Source of the DNA: an uncultured Clostridia bacterium
Lineage (GTDB): Bacteria; Bacillota; Clostridia; Christensenellales; UBA1242
DNA: 46,226 nucleotides
Assembly (NCBI GenBank): GCA_944360075.1
Contig: CALVTE010000001.1
Span: 71,054 to 117,279, forward strand
Direction of reading: 5' to 3'
Part shown: in pieces, positions 1 to 7,683 of the stretch
Numbering within the stretch: the first letter of the stretch is position 1
How the letters are laid out: each line of letters starts with the position of its first letter
Made by a program: the position numbers and the translations under genes
Notes under the pieces: model-generated
The model's database searches: none
Told to the model about the DNA's origin: nothing
What the model saw: only the letters and a program-made list of their open reading frames with translations

Positions 1-2728
1 CATCGCTCACAGCCCCAACAACCTCTGTTGTGTTGCAGCTTGCCAAAAATTCTTTGATTTTGCCCAGATATTTTCCATACTTTGGCCCCAAAGTTTTGAG
101 TTGAGGTTTGAGTGAATAAGAAACAAACTCATCGGCATTGTGAATAAACTGCAATCCTTCAACATTAAGTTCGTCTTTGATAAGATTTTGAAGCTCTTTT
201 TCAAGTTTAAGCTCTTCCGCCGCGCAGATGATGACTTTTGAGAGTGGTTGACGGTTTTTTATTCCACTGCCATTTCGGCAAATTCTTCCATTTTCAACGA
301 TTTCAAGCACCTTGTCCATGCCATCGTTAAGCGTTGAGTCAATCATTTTTTCGTCTGCAACTGGGAATGAGGCAAAATGCACACTTTCTGGAGCGTTTTT
401 GTTGAGATTTCTTACAAGATTTTGATAGATTTCTTCAGAAATATATGGCACGAAAGGAGCGATAAGCTTGCTAAGCCCCACCAAAACCTCATAAAGAGTT
501 TTGTAGGCTGCAATTTTATCTTCACTTTCTTCGCTGCCCCAAAATCTTTCTCTTGAGCGGCGGACATACCAGTTTGAAAGTTTGTCAACAAAGCTGCTAA
601 TTTCTTTGGCTGGCGTTTGCATATCATATTTTTCAAGGCTCTCGTCAACAATCTTGATAAGAGCATTAAAATCGGACAAAAGCCACCTGTCAAGGAAGGA
701 AAGCTTGCACTGTTTAAGGTCAATTTTGCTTGGGTCAATCTTGTCAATTTCTGCATAAAGCACATAGAAGTAGTAAACGTTCCAAAGTGTGCCCATAAAT
801 TTTCGCTGCAAATCAACAAGATTTTCTTCGATAAATGGCAGCCCTTGTGCAGGATTGCAACTTGAGAAGAAATACCATCTCACGCCATCTGCGCCATATT
901 TGTTTAAAACCTGCCAAGGGTCAACACCGTTTTTCAGGCTTTTGCTCATTTTAAGACCATGTTTGTCAAGCACAAGGCCAAGCACGTTGCAGGCTTTGTA
1001 TGGTGACTTTCCAAAAACTGCGGTGTTGACAGTCAAAAGAGTGTAGAACCAGCCGCGAGTTTGGTCGATGGCTTCGCTGATATAATCAGCAGAAAATGCT
1101 TTTTCAAAAACTTCTTTGTTTTCAAACGGATAGTGATACTGAGCAAAAGGCATTGAGCCGCTGTCAAACCAGCAATCCATAACTTCTGGTGTGCGGTGCA
1201 TTGTTTTGCCACACTCAGGGCAAGTCATGGTCAGTTTGTCAAGGCTTGGCTTGTGCAAGTCAACATCCTCTGCCGCCCCTGTTTTCTCAACAAGTTCTTT
1301 GACTGAGCCTATCACGTGAATATGCCCATTTTCGCAAACCCAGAAAGGCAGCGGAGTGCCCCAGAAGCGATTTCGCGAAATGTTCCAGTCAATGTTGTTT
1401 GCAAGAAAGTTGCCCATTCTGCCGTTTTTGATGTGGTCAGGAATCCAATTGATTTGTTGATTGTTTTCCACCAATTTGTCTTTGATGGCTGTGGTTTTGA
1501 CAAACCAAGCATCTTGTGCATAGTAAAGAAGCGGGCTTTTGCAGCGCCAACAATGTGGATATGAGTGTTCAAACGGCTGCACCTTAAACATTTTGCCTTC
1601 TTTCTGCAATTTTTCGATGATAGGTTTGTCGGCTTCTTTGACAAACATACCAGCAAAATCTGTTTCGCTGCTCATCTGGCCATACTTATCAACAAGTTGA
1701 ACAAAATCAATACCATATTTTTTGCCCACCAAGGCGTCGTCTTCACCAAAGGCAGGCGCGATGTGAACAATTCCCGTTCCGTCTTCAGTTGTGACATAAT
1801 CATCAACGGTGACAAAATATCCCTTTTTGACCTTGTCTTTCACATAGTCAAAAAGTGGTTGATATTTGTGATATTCAAACTCTCTTCCCTTTTTGCGATA
1901 AACAATTTTATAACTGCCCTCTTCAAACAAAGTTGGCAACAATTTTTCTAGCATAATGTAGTTTTTACCTTCGCTCTCCACCTTCACGTAATCCTCGCTA
2001 GGATTCATGCAAAGAGCAACATTTGAAGGCAAAGTCCAAGGTGTGGTGGTCCACACAAGAAAATATGTGTTTTCTTCGTCATTTGACTTGAATTTTACAT
2101 AAACAGAGTTTTCTTTCAAAAGTTTGTAGTTGTCGCCATTTTCAAGTTCTGCCTTTGAAAGAGAGGTTCCGCATCTTGGGCAGTATGGCACAACTTTATG
2201 GCCTTTGTAAATAAGACCTTTGTCGTTCATCTGCTTAAGCGCCCAAAAAATGCTTTCGATATATGAGTTTTCGTAGGTGATGTATGGATGCTCCATATCC
2301 ACCCAGTAAGCGATTTTGTCCGTCAAATCTTCCCACATCGATTTATATTGCCAAACCGACTCTTTGCAAAGTTTGATAAACTTGTCAACGCCATATTTTT
2401 CTATATCTTTTTTGCCGTTGAAGCCCAGACTTTTTTCAACTTCAACTTCAACAGGCAATCCATGAGTATCCCAGCCAGCCTTTCTGAAGATATAGTGCCC
2501 CTTCATTGCCTTAAATCGTGGGATAACATCTTTCATGGCTCTTGTCAAAACATGGCCAATGTGCGGTTTGCCATTTGCCGTTGGCGGGCCGTCATGCAAA
2601 ACAAAAACCTTGTCAGAATTTTTGTTTTGCTCAAGAGCCTTTTTGACAATATTGTTTTCCTTCCAAAACTGTGCAATTTTTTTCTCATTTGCCACAAAAT
2701 CAAGTTTGCTTTCAACTTTGCTATACAT
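1..2728 (-). CDS. ileS: Isoleucyl-tRNA synthetase, eukaryote-like type 2 (3' end outside window)
   Basis: Charges tRNA-Ile with isoleucine in the cytoplasm. The reading frame runs from an ATG at 2726-2728, behind a purine-rich Shine-Dalgarno, to the window edge, giving about 909 codons, so roughly the last 100 residues are missing. The class I signature appears early as HDGPPTANGKPHIGH, and KMSKS lies near 935-955 (residues ~590-600). A GWDTHGLPVEVEVEKSLG block follows the HIGH motif. That block resembles the IleS2 (eukaryotic-like) type, where IleS1 has GWDCHGLPIE. IleS2 enzymes are often less sensitive to mupirocin; that is family knowledge and untested here. The gene sits directly behind an Ile T-box leader. 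Confidence 0.95.
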   Translation of the reverse strand, partial: MYSKVESKLDFVANEKKIAQFWKENNIVKKALEQNKNSDKVFVLHDGPPTANGKPHIGHVLTRAMKDVIPRFKAMKGHYIFRKAGWDTHGLPVEVEVEKSLGFNGKKDIEKYGVDKFIKLCKESVWQYKSMWEDLTDKIAYWVDMEHPYITYENSYIESIFWALKQMNDKGLIYKGHKVVPYCPRCGTSLSKAELENGDNYKLLKENSVYVKFKSNDEENTYFLVWTTTPWTLPSNVALCMNPSEDYVKVESEGKNYIMLEKLLPTLFEEGSYKIVYRKKGREFEYHKYQPLFDYVKDKVKKGYFVTVDDYVTTEDGTGIVHIAPAFGEDDALVGKKYGIDFVQLVDKYGQMSSETDFAGMFVKEADKPIIEKLQKEGKMFKVQPFEHSYPHCWRCKSPLLYYAQDAWFVKTTAIKDKLVENNQQINWIPDHIKNGRMGNFLANNIDWNISRNRFWGTPLPFWVCENGHIHVIGSVKELVEKTGAAEDVDLHKPSLDKLTMTCPECGKTMHRTPEVMDCWFDSGSMPFAQYHYPFENKEVFEKAFSADYISEAIDQTRGWFYTLLTVNTAVFGKSPYKACNVLGLVLDKHGLKMSKSLKNGVDPWQVLNKYGADGVRWYFFSSCNPAQGLPFIEENLVDLQRKFMGTLWNVYYFYVLYAEIDKIDPSKIDLKQCKLSFLDRWLLSDFNALIKIVDESLEKYDMQTPAKEISSFVDKLSNWYVRRSRERFWGSEESEDKIAAYKTLYEVLVGLSKLIAPFVPYISEEIYQNLVRNLNKNAPESVHFASFPVADEKMIDSTLNDGMDKVLEIVENGRICRNGSGIKNRQPLSKVIICAAEELKLEKELQNLIKDELNVEGLQFIHNADEFVSYSLKPQLKTLGPKYGKYLGKIKEFLASCNTTEVVGAVSD

Positions 2729-2744
2729 TTTTTTCTCCTTTAAA

Positions 2745-3006
2745 TTATTCTGACTTTTTTTAAACAAAAAAGCCCTTGCAAGCCACAAGAGCCAAAAGGC
2801 TTTAAAAACCACTTGTAAACTTATTCAGCAGGCCATCACCCACCTCTTCTATCACGGGAAGACCCGGGAAAACTTACTTGCTTTTCAGCTCTCCGACTAC
2901 GAAAGTGATAACTTTCAAATTCCAACGCAGCAATTCCACCAAGTATGCCGCTCTCTGTGCAAGGATTGTTTGAAAGTGTTGTCTTTCATCAACGCCTTTA
3001 TAAACC
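2745..3006 (-). promoter_or_regulatory. T-box leader with Ile (ATC) specifier upstream of ileS
   Basis: On the minus strand the leader carries a Stem I-like region: GATGAAAGAC near the start, an AGAGAGC...GGTGGAA apical part, and a hairpin GAAAGTTATCACTTTC whose loop presents ATC (plus 2907-2909), an Ile codon. It ends in a T-rich terminator hairpin at about 2765-2808. Uncharged tRNA-Ile should favour antitermination and ileS expression. The usual T-box core AGGGTGGNACCGCG is not matched exactly; the nearest stretch is GGTGGGTGATGGCC around 2825-2845. Position, specifier and terminator make the call firm, but the antiterminator is atypical. Confidence 0.85.
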
Positions 3007-3012
3007 TTTATC

Positions 3013-3041
3013 ATTAAATCACATTGCAAGAAAAAAGTCAA
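3013..3041 (-). promoter_or_regulatory. Sigma-A-like promoter of the T-box/ileS transcript
   Basis: On the minus strand TTGACT (3036-3041) and TTTAAT (3013-3018) are separated by exactly 17 bases. This predicts a transcription start near 3006, just ahead of T-box Stem I. Confidence 0.6.
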
Positions 3042-3056
3042 GCAATTTGGCAGATA

Positions 3057-3782
3057 TCAATAATCTTCCAACAACTTGTTTGCCTGCAAAACATCGGCAC
3101 CTGTCATAATGCCAAGCGGGATTTGATTTTTCTCGCCATTTTTTGTGAACAATATCGCCATCAGTTTGTGGTTTTTGTTAAATTGCGCCAAACATTCTTC
3201 CACTGTGAAGGAAACGGGTGCAACAAAATAATAGTTGCTGTTTTCAATCTTTGAAAGCATGTCTTCAATTTTGACGCTTGACAAAAACACCTCTGCCTTG
3301 CCGCCTGAGATAAGAAACTTTCCAAAATTGTCAAGAATTTTTTGTCCGTTTGCCACTCCGATAAGCTGGCCGTCTTTATATACTGGCAAATTTGAATAGC
3401 CTGAAGCGGAAATCTCTTTGATCACCTCTCTCATGCTTTTGCTCGCATCAATAGAGCGCACATCTCGCCTTGCCACACTGTCAACTGCCTTTGGTGGCGT
3501 TGTTAAAATTTTTTGAATATGCTCAATTTTTTCAACAACTTTGTCGTGCGGCTCGGCAATCACAAAATCTTCGTTGTTGTTGTGAATGATGGCGTTGCGC
3601 AGTCTGGCATAGTCGACAAGGTCGTCTTCATATTTTCTTACTGTATAGTTTAGCGGCACAGCTTTTCGCACAAGTTCAGAAAAGCCCATCGACCTGTTAA
3701 AACCATAGCGAGTTTTCAAAAAGTAATCAATATTGTTGAAGGCGTCCAAAAATCGTTTCGAATTGCTTTTTTGTTGTTCCAT
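3057..3782 (-). CDS. CBS-domain protein, function unknown
   Basis: A 241-residue soluble protein. The N-terminal ~100 residues are mostly helical and include a DYARLRNAIIHNN stretch, which resembles HEPN-like or DUF4145-type helical domains, though that is only a resemblance. The C-terminal ~140 residues look like a CBS pair: repeated hydrophobic-beta/helix units such as MREVIKEISASGYSNLPVY and GVANGQKILDNF, then a second half ending LGIMTGADVL. CBS pairs usually bind adenosyl ligands and regulate a partner domain. It has its own extended -10 (TGCTATACT) upstream at about 3798-3806 and is monocistronic, facing away from the SRP RNA gene. The substrate and partner cannot be told from sequence. 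Confidence 0.75.
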   Translation of the reverse strand: MEQQKSNSKRFLDAFNNIDYFLKTRYGFNRSMGFSELVRKAVPLNYTVRKYEDDLVDYARLRNAIIHNNNEDFVIAEPHDKVVEKIEHIQKILTTPPKAVDSVARRDVRSIDASKSMREVIKEISASGYSNLPVYKDGQLIGVANGQKILDNFGKFLISGGKAEVFLSSVKIEDMLSKIENSNYYFVAPVSFTVEECLAQFNKNHKLMAILFTKNGEKNQIPLGIMTGADVLQANKLLEDY

Positions 3783-3917
3783 AAAAACCTCTTGATAAAA
3801 AGTATAGCATAAAAACAGAAAAACACAAATAAAACGAGCAGATTTATGCCAAAATTGTCAAAAATGAAAAAAATATAAGAAATTCGTGGAAAAACTGATT
3901 AAATTGAAGCCAAAATC

Positions 3918-3946
3918 TTGAAAAAAAAATAAAAATATGCTAAAAT
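3918..3946 (+). promoter_or_regulatory. Promoter of SRP RNA gene
   Basis: TTGAAA (3918-3923) and TAAAAT (3941-3946) have a 17-base spacer. The predicted start near 3953 matches the 5' end of the SRP RNA closing stem. Confidence 0.7.
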
Positions 3947-3951
3947 AAGGC

Positions 3952-4222
3952 AGTCAAGCTAGATGGAGAGTTAGCGGTGCTCTGTAACCCACAATCCGCT
4001 ATAGTGGGATTGAACGCTTGCCTCGGTTTTGTTTGGTCAAATATGTGTGGAATTGTTTTGTGATGAAATCAAGGTCTTATGCAATCAGAATCTTCGAACC
4101 ATGTCAGATCCTGGCGGAAGCATCATTAAGAAGACACTCTGATGTGCCATAAGGTGGCTTTGATGGAGCGAAACAACTTCAAGGCAGTTGGTCAAGCATT
4201 ATCAAAGCAAGTGCTTGACAAG
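3952..4222 (+). ncRNA. ffs: Signal recognition particle RNA, large (Bacillus-type) form
   Basis: Scaffold of the signal recognition particle, pairing with Ffh for co-translational targeting of membrane proteins. The Alu-domain core AGCGGTGCTCTGTAAC, followed by CAATCCGCTATAGTGG and TTGAACGC...GCCTCGG, matches the large SRP RNA of Gram-positive bacteria. The S domain contains ACCATGTCAGATCC and GGCGGAAGCATCATTAAG, the GGAA-tetraloop helix 8 and symmetric-loop region bound by the Ffh M domain. The 5' GTCAAGC pairs with 3' GCTTGAC (4213-4219), closing a molecule of about 270 nt, close to the B. subtilis scRNA length. It is followed by an intrinsic terminator. Confidence 0.93.
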
Positions 4223-4230
4223 AAAATTCA

Positions 4231-4256
4231 AGCGAGGGCTTCCCCTCGCTTTTTTA
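4231..4256 (+). terminator. Intrinsic terminator of SRP RNA
   Basis: AGCGAGGG, a short loop, CCCTCGCT, then TTTTTT. It abuts the 3' end of the convergent YtxH-like gene (stop at 4254-4256). Confidence 0.85.
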
Positions 4257-4526
4257 TTTTATTGAATCTGTGATTTCTTCAACTTTTTTGTTAACCTTTT
4301 TAAGGCCTGCTTTAAGCTTTTTCTTTGTTTTTCCCATTTTTTGCTTTAACTGCTGCTGAGCCTCTTCCATTTTTTCTTCAGCTTTTTGTTCAAGTTGTTT
4401 TGCGCCTTTCATGATCTCTTTTTCTCCTTTATCAACACCCTTTTGAAATTCTTGCGAATATTTGTAAAGCATCACACCTGCAACTACTCCCGCGCCAAAG
4501 CCAAAAAGAGCTATAAGTTCTTTCAT
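4254..4526 (-). CDS. YtxH-like small membrane-anchored coiled-coil protein
   Basis: A 90-residue protein with one N-terminal hydrophobic segment (about residues 5-22, LIALFGFGAGVVAGVMLY) followed by a highly charged Lys/Glu-rich helical tail with heptad-like spacing. This is the usual architecture of YtxH-type (DUF948/YtxH) envelope-associated stress proteins in Bacillota. No catalytic motif is visible. An AAGGAGG Shine-Dalgarno supports the ATG at 4526. It appears to be a single gene converging on the SRP RNA gene. The family assignment rests on architecture, so membrane anchoring is more certain than the name. Confidence 0.6.
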   Translation of the reverse strand: MKELIALFGFGAGVVAGVMLYKYSQEFQKGVDKGEKEIMKGAKQLEQKAEEKMEEAQQQLKQKMGKTKKKLKAGLKKVNKKVEEITDSIK

Positions 4527-4610
4527 TGATTTCCTCCTTTGGCTTTATAATGCGCAAATTTTGTCAAAAAATACAAAAAAAATGGCAAAAACACTGCCAT
4601 TTTAACAAAA

Positions 4611-5036
4611 TTATTCAAAATCATAAACGTTTTGGTCGTTATAACTATCTTTTGGATTGTCGAGAAAAATCTGGTGATGCATTGCAAGAGAAATGATTGC
4701 CGTGCGTCTTTTTCGAATGATAAATGGTGAAATATAGTCCTTGAAAACGTGACGCAAAAATTGATTTCTCGCTTTGTCTTGATGTCCGCTTTCGCCCTCT
4801 AACCCCACATATTTGCGCACCACCGTTTCAATTGAGGCAACAATGTCAATCCTGCGTTTTTCGCGCAACACACTTTGCATAATCTCAATTGCCGCCAGCA
4901 CATCCTTTCCTTCAAATTCGCTGCCAAGCGACCAGTCCACATATTTGACCCAGCGGTTCCACTCAACTTTACTTTTCTTTACAAGAGGCCTGCTGAGCTC
5001 TAAAAGTTCCTGCCTGTCTAATTTTTTTGTTTTCAT
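4611..5036 (-). CDS. Unrecognised 141-aa protein, paired with upstream 211-aa gene
   Basis: I do not recognise this protein. It is basic and helix-rich (LDRQELLELSRPLVKKSKVE at the start, then SIETVVRKYVG and RKRRTAIISLAMHHQIF) with no signal peptide or membrane segment. Its start overlaps the stop of the upstream 211-aa gene by 4 bases (ATGA-type junction), so the two are almost certainly co-translated and may work together. The pair follows iscS-iscU on the same strand, which places them in that transcript. No Cys motif that would link it to Fe-S chemistry is seen. Confidence 0.6.
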   Translation of the reverse strand: MKTKKLDRQELLELSRPLVKKSKVEWNRWVKYVDWSLGSEFEGKDVLAAIEIMQSVLREKRRIDIVASIETVVRKYVGLEGESGHQDKARNQFLRHVFKDYISPFIIRKRRTAIISLAMHHQIFLDNPKDSYNDQNVYDFE

Positions 5037-5668
5037 AATTCAATCTCTCCAAAAATCAAAAGAAGAATGTCTGTCAAAATTGTGTCAAAAATTTCCATAA
5101 AACTATGGTTTTCTCCGCGGCGCAAGGTCTTAAAGTCACTAAGAAAAAGTTTGGAGCGCTCCGCTCTTTGCTCCTGCCTGCTTGGTGACGGCAGCTGCTC
5201 TTGGGGCTCGGTTTTCTCTTCTTTTTGAATGATCAGATGCCACGAGAGCTCTTTCATCCTTTTTTCCAGATATTTTTTTAACTCTTCCGCGCGAGCTTTA
5301 TTGCGATAGAACATAAGAAGCAGCACAACCTTTTCAAAAAATTCTTTAACTTCATCCACTTGCGAACTTGAGCCTACAAAGTATGCCGCACCATCAAAAA
5401 AGAGGGCGAAAAGTTCTTCCAAACTTGCCCCGCGATAAAGTTCTTGCATAAGTTTGAGCACCAGCAAATTGACATCATAGTTGTCTGTTGACACATTTTC
5501 CACCAAAAGGTCAATCAAATTGTCAATTTCGGCCGGTTGAACATATTTTGAAAATTCAACAGCAAAACCATAAACGCAAGAAAGCCAAGGGGTAAGATTT
5601 TTGTTTGTCAACCCCTTGTGCTTTTTTATTGCTGCCCTCACTTTTTTCAAAATTTGCCTTTCGTTCAA
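5033..5668 (-). CDS. Unrecognised 211-aa helical protein downstream of iscU
   Basis: I do not recognise this protein. It is predicted all-helical and soluble. An N-terminal basic segment (ERQILKKVRAAIKKHKG) precedes leucine-rich helices (DNLIDLLVENVSTD, NLLVLKLMQELYRG, KEFFEKVVLLLMFYRNKAR), a charged linker with many Glu/Gln/Arg around residues 140-175, and a hydrophobic C-terminus (FDTILTDILLLIFGEIEL) that could be amphipathic or a weak membrane contact. It starts 10 bases after iscU ends and overlaps the next gene by 4 bases, so it belongs to the isc transcript. Function unknown. Confidence 0.6.
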   Translation of the reverse strand: MNERQILKKVRAAIKKHKGLTNKNLTPWLSCVYGFAVEFSKYVQPAEIDNLIDLLVENVSTDNYDVNLLVLKLMQELYRGASLEELFALFFDGAAYFVGSSSQVDEVKEFFEKVVLLLMFYRNKARAEELKKYLEKRMKELSWHLIIQKEEKTEPQEQLPSPSRQEQRAERSKLFLSDFKTLRRGENHSFMEIFDTILTDILLLIFGEIEL

Positions 5669-5678
5669 AACAAACCTC

Positions 5679-6059
5679 TCAGTCTTCTTTGCCTTTTTTC
5701 TTATAGTAATTTTCTACTGCCAGTTTGATTGCGTCCTCAGCCAGCACGGAGCAGTAAACACGGCTATCTTCAAGTCCGCCAAGTTCGTCAAAAATTTCTC
5801 TGCTTGAAACGTCAAGCGCCTCATCGATTTTGAGCCCACGCACAAGATCGCAAGCCACATCTGAGCAGGCGATTGCTGCAGGACAGCCAAAAGTTTTGAA
5901 TTTTGCTTCTTCAACAACGCCTTCTTCATCCACCAGAAAATATAGTTTTATCACATCGCCGCAACTTGAATTTCCAGCTTTGCCAACAGCGTTTGCTCCA
6001 CGCAACGCACCGGCATTTTCAGGTCTTAAAAATTTTGCCATCACTGTTTGGTTATACAT
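5679..6059 (-). CDS. iscU: IscU/NifU-N family Fe-S scaffold protein
   Basis: Scaffold on which Fe-S clusters are assembled from sulfur delivered by IscS. The 126 residues match the IscU/SufU fold, with the three ligand Cys at about C33 (SSCGD), C59 (FGCPAAIACSD) and C103 (VYCSVLAEDA), plus the Asp after the first Cys. The start chosen is the ATG at 6057-6059, with AGGAGG five bases upstream; an in-frame GTG two codons earlier overlaps that Shine-Dalgarno. It starts 2 bases after iscS ends, so IscS-IscU are translationally linked. An extra Cys (C65) replaces the Ser usual in GCxAAIASS. Confidence 0.93.
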   Translation of the reverse strand: MYNQTVMAKFLRPENAGALRGANAVGKAGNSSCGDVIKLYFLVDEEGVVEEAKFKTFGCPAAIACSDVACDLVRGLKIDEALDVSSREIFDELGGLEDSRVYCSVLAEDAIKLAVENYYKKKGKED

Positions 6060-6061
6060 AA

Positions 6062-7237
6062 TCACCTCCTACCCGCTTTTGTAAGCGCAGAAATTGACCT
6101 CAGTCTTGCCACGTTTTTAGCCAGCATTTCCACCACATAATCTATATCATTTTTGGAAATGTTTTTTCCAAAAGAAAATCTGATTGAGCTTTGAGCAAGT
6201 TCGTCGCTCAATCCCATTGCTTTAAGCACATGAGAAGGTGTGACTGCATTGCTCATGCAAGCAGAAGCGGTTGAAACGGCAATTCCGTCAAGGTCAAGCA
6301 GCATCAGAAGCGACTCGCCTTCTGCCATTTCAAAAGTCATGTTGACGGTGCCATTGATTTTTTGCTGTGGGTGACCATTTATATTCACATATTCAATTTT
6401 TTCGTTGACGCTTCTGATAAAGTAATCGCGAATAGCCTTCAATTTTTGTTGATTGATGGAAATGTCACGGCAAGCAATTTCCACCGCTTTGCCAAGACCA
6501 GCAACTGAAGGAACATTGACCGTTCCGCCACGTTTGCCGCGCTCTTGCGTGCCGCCGTCTAAAAGATTTTCAATCAAAACGCCTTCTTTAACATACAAAG
6601 CGCCCACCCCTTTTGGGCCATAAATCTTGTGTGCTGACATGCTCAGCGCATCAATTTCCATGTCTTGAACGTCAATTCGGAACGCCCCAATGGCTTGAAC
6701 TGCATCTGTGTGGAAAATCACGCCATAGTCATGAGCGGTTTTTGCAATCGCTTTGATGTTTTGAATTGTGCCCACTTCGTTGTTGACAGCCATGATTGAA
6801 ACCAAAATCGTGTCTTTTCTGATGGCATGGATAACATCTGCAACACTGACAAGGCCATATTTGTCAACAGGCAAATATGTCACTTCAAAGCCTTCTTTTT
6901 CAAGCGCTTTGCAACTGTCAAGCACAGCGTGATGCTCAATTTGCGAAGTGATGATGTGTTTGCCCTTTGAAGCATAGGCATGAGCGATGCCTTTTATCGC
7001 CCAGTTGTCAGCTTCTGTTCCGCCAGAAGTGAAGTAAATTTCGTTTGACTTTTTTGCATTGATGGCATGAGCAATGCGGTCTCTTGCCCTGTCAACGATT
7101 GCTTGCGCATCTCGTCCATAACCATGAAGAGAATTGCTGTTGCCGTAAAGCGCATTGAAACAAGGCAACATTTCAGACAAAACTTCGCCAGAAACAAAGG
7201 TTGTGGAAGCATTGTCAAGATAAATTTTTCTACTCAT
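6062..7237 (-). CDS. iscS: Cysteine desulfurase (IscS/NifS family)
   Basis: PLP enzyme converting cysteine to alanine plus enzyme-bound persulfide. It supplies sulfur for Fe-S clusters and for tRNA thiolation, such as that done by MtaB in this window. The protein has 391 residues and starts SRKIYLDNASTT. The PLP lysine is in SAHKIYGPKG (about residue 200), the PLP-contacting histidine in SQIEHHAVL, and the mobile-loop catalytic Cys in STASACMSNAVTPSHVL near 325. Length is normal for the NifS-like group. No IscR-type regulator is adjacent. The promoter at 7262-7290 drives iscS-iscU and probably the two unknown genes after them. Confidence 0.95.
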   Translation of the reverse strand: MSRKIYLDNASTTFVSGEVLSEMLPCFNALYGNSNSLHGYGRDAQAIVDRARDRIAHAINAKKSNEIYFTSGGTEADNWAIKGIAHAYASKGKHIITSQIEHHAVLDSCKALEKEGFEVTYLPVDKYGLVSVADVIHAIRKDTILVSIMAVNNEVGTIQNIKAIAKTAHDYGVIFHTDAVQAIGAFRIDVQDMEIDALSMSAHKIYGPKGVGALYVKEGVLIENLLDGGTQERGKRGGTVNVPSVAGLGKAVEIACRDISINQQKLKAIRDYFIRSVNEKIEYVNINGHPQQKINGTVNMTFEMAEGESLLMLLDLDGIAVSTASACMSNAVTPSHVLKAMGLSDELAQSSIRFSFGKNISKNDIDYVVEMLAKNVARLRSISALTKAGRR

Positions 7238-7261
7238 AATAGCACCTCTTTTGATAGAAAT

Positions 7262-7290
7262 ATTTTAGCATCTTGGGCTTTCAAAGTCAA
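7262..7290 (-). promoter_or_regulatory. Promoter of iscS-iscU operon
   Basis: On the minus strand TTGACT (7285-7290) and TAAAAT (7262-7267) are 17 bases apart, about 25 bases before the iscS ATG. Confidence 0.65.
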
Positions 7291-7361
7291 TAGCAAATTT
7301 GATAAAACGCAAAAATTAAACAATATTTTTGTATTTTTCCCTTCAAAACACTTAAAAAACA

Positions 7362-7386
7362 AAAAAATCTGCAAAAATGCAGATTA
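7362..7386 (-). terminator. Intrinsic terminator after trxA
   Basis: Minus-strand AATCTGC, a short A/T loop, GCAGATT, then a T run (plus 7362-7385). It begins inside the trxA stop codon and ends the dprA-to-trxA gene string. Confidence 0.75.
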
Positions 7387-7683
7387 TTCAAAAAGTTTTA
7401 AGCACTCTTGTTTTTGCATAACTCCAACGTTGCGGCTGACCATTTGACCATCTTTGAAAAGCACAAGGGTTGGAATTGACATAACGGCAAATTGTTTTGC
7501 CAGTTTTTCGTTTTGGTCAACATCAACTTTGACAATCTTTCCTTTGCCTCCAAGCTCTTTGTCAACTTCTTCAAGAATTGCCCCCATCATGCGGCAAGGA
7601 GCGCACCAGGTGGCAAAAAAGTCTACCAAAACAACTCCTTCTTTAATTTCGTTTTCAAATTCTTTTTCATTTATGATTTTCAT
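7384..7683 (-). CDS. trxA: Thioredoxin
   Basis: Cytoplasmic dithiol-disulfide oxidoreductase. The 99 residues cover a complete thioredoxin fold: VVLVDFFATWCAPCRMMG with the WCAPC active site (Cys near 27 and 30; the canonical form is WCGPC), KVDVDQNEKLAKQFAVMSIPTLVLF with the cis-Pro, and an FKDG turn. It is the last gene of the dprA...tcdA-trxA string and overlaps tcdA by 4 bases. The Ala in place of Gly in the active site is a common natural variant. Which thioredoxin reductase it uses cannot be seen here. Confidence 0.93.
   Translation of the reverse strand: MKIINEKEFENEIKEGVVLVDFFATWCAPCRMMGAILEEVDKELGGKGKIVKVDVDQNEKLAKQFAVMSIPTLVLFKDGQMVSRNVGVMQKQECLKLFE

Noticed and set aside
617-1951. 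Long plus-strand ORFs across the ileS region
   Set aside because: They are antisense to a continuous IleS frame with intact HIGH and KMSKS motifs, lack ribosome sites and have low-complexity Phe/Lys composition.
3952-4222. 6S RNA or tmRNA instead of SRP RNA
   Set aside because: The Alu-domain core and the GGAAGCATCATTAAG S-domain loop are specific to SRP RNA; no tag-peptide frame or tRNA-like end is present.
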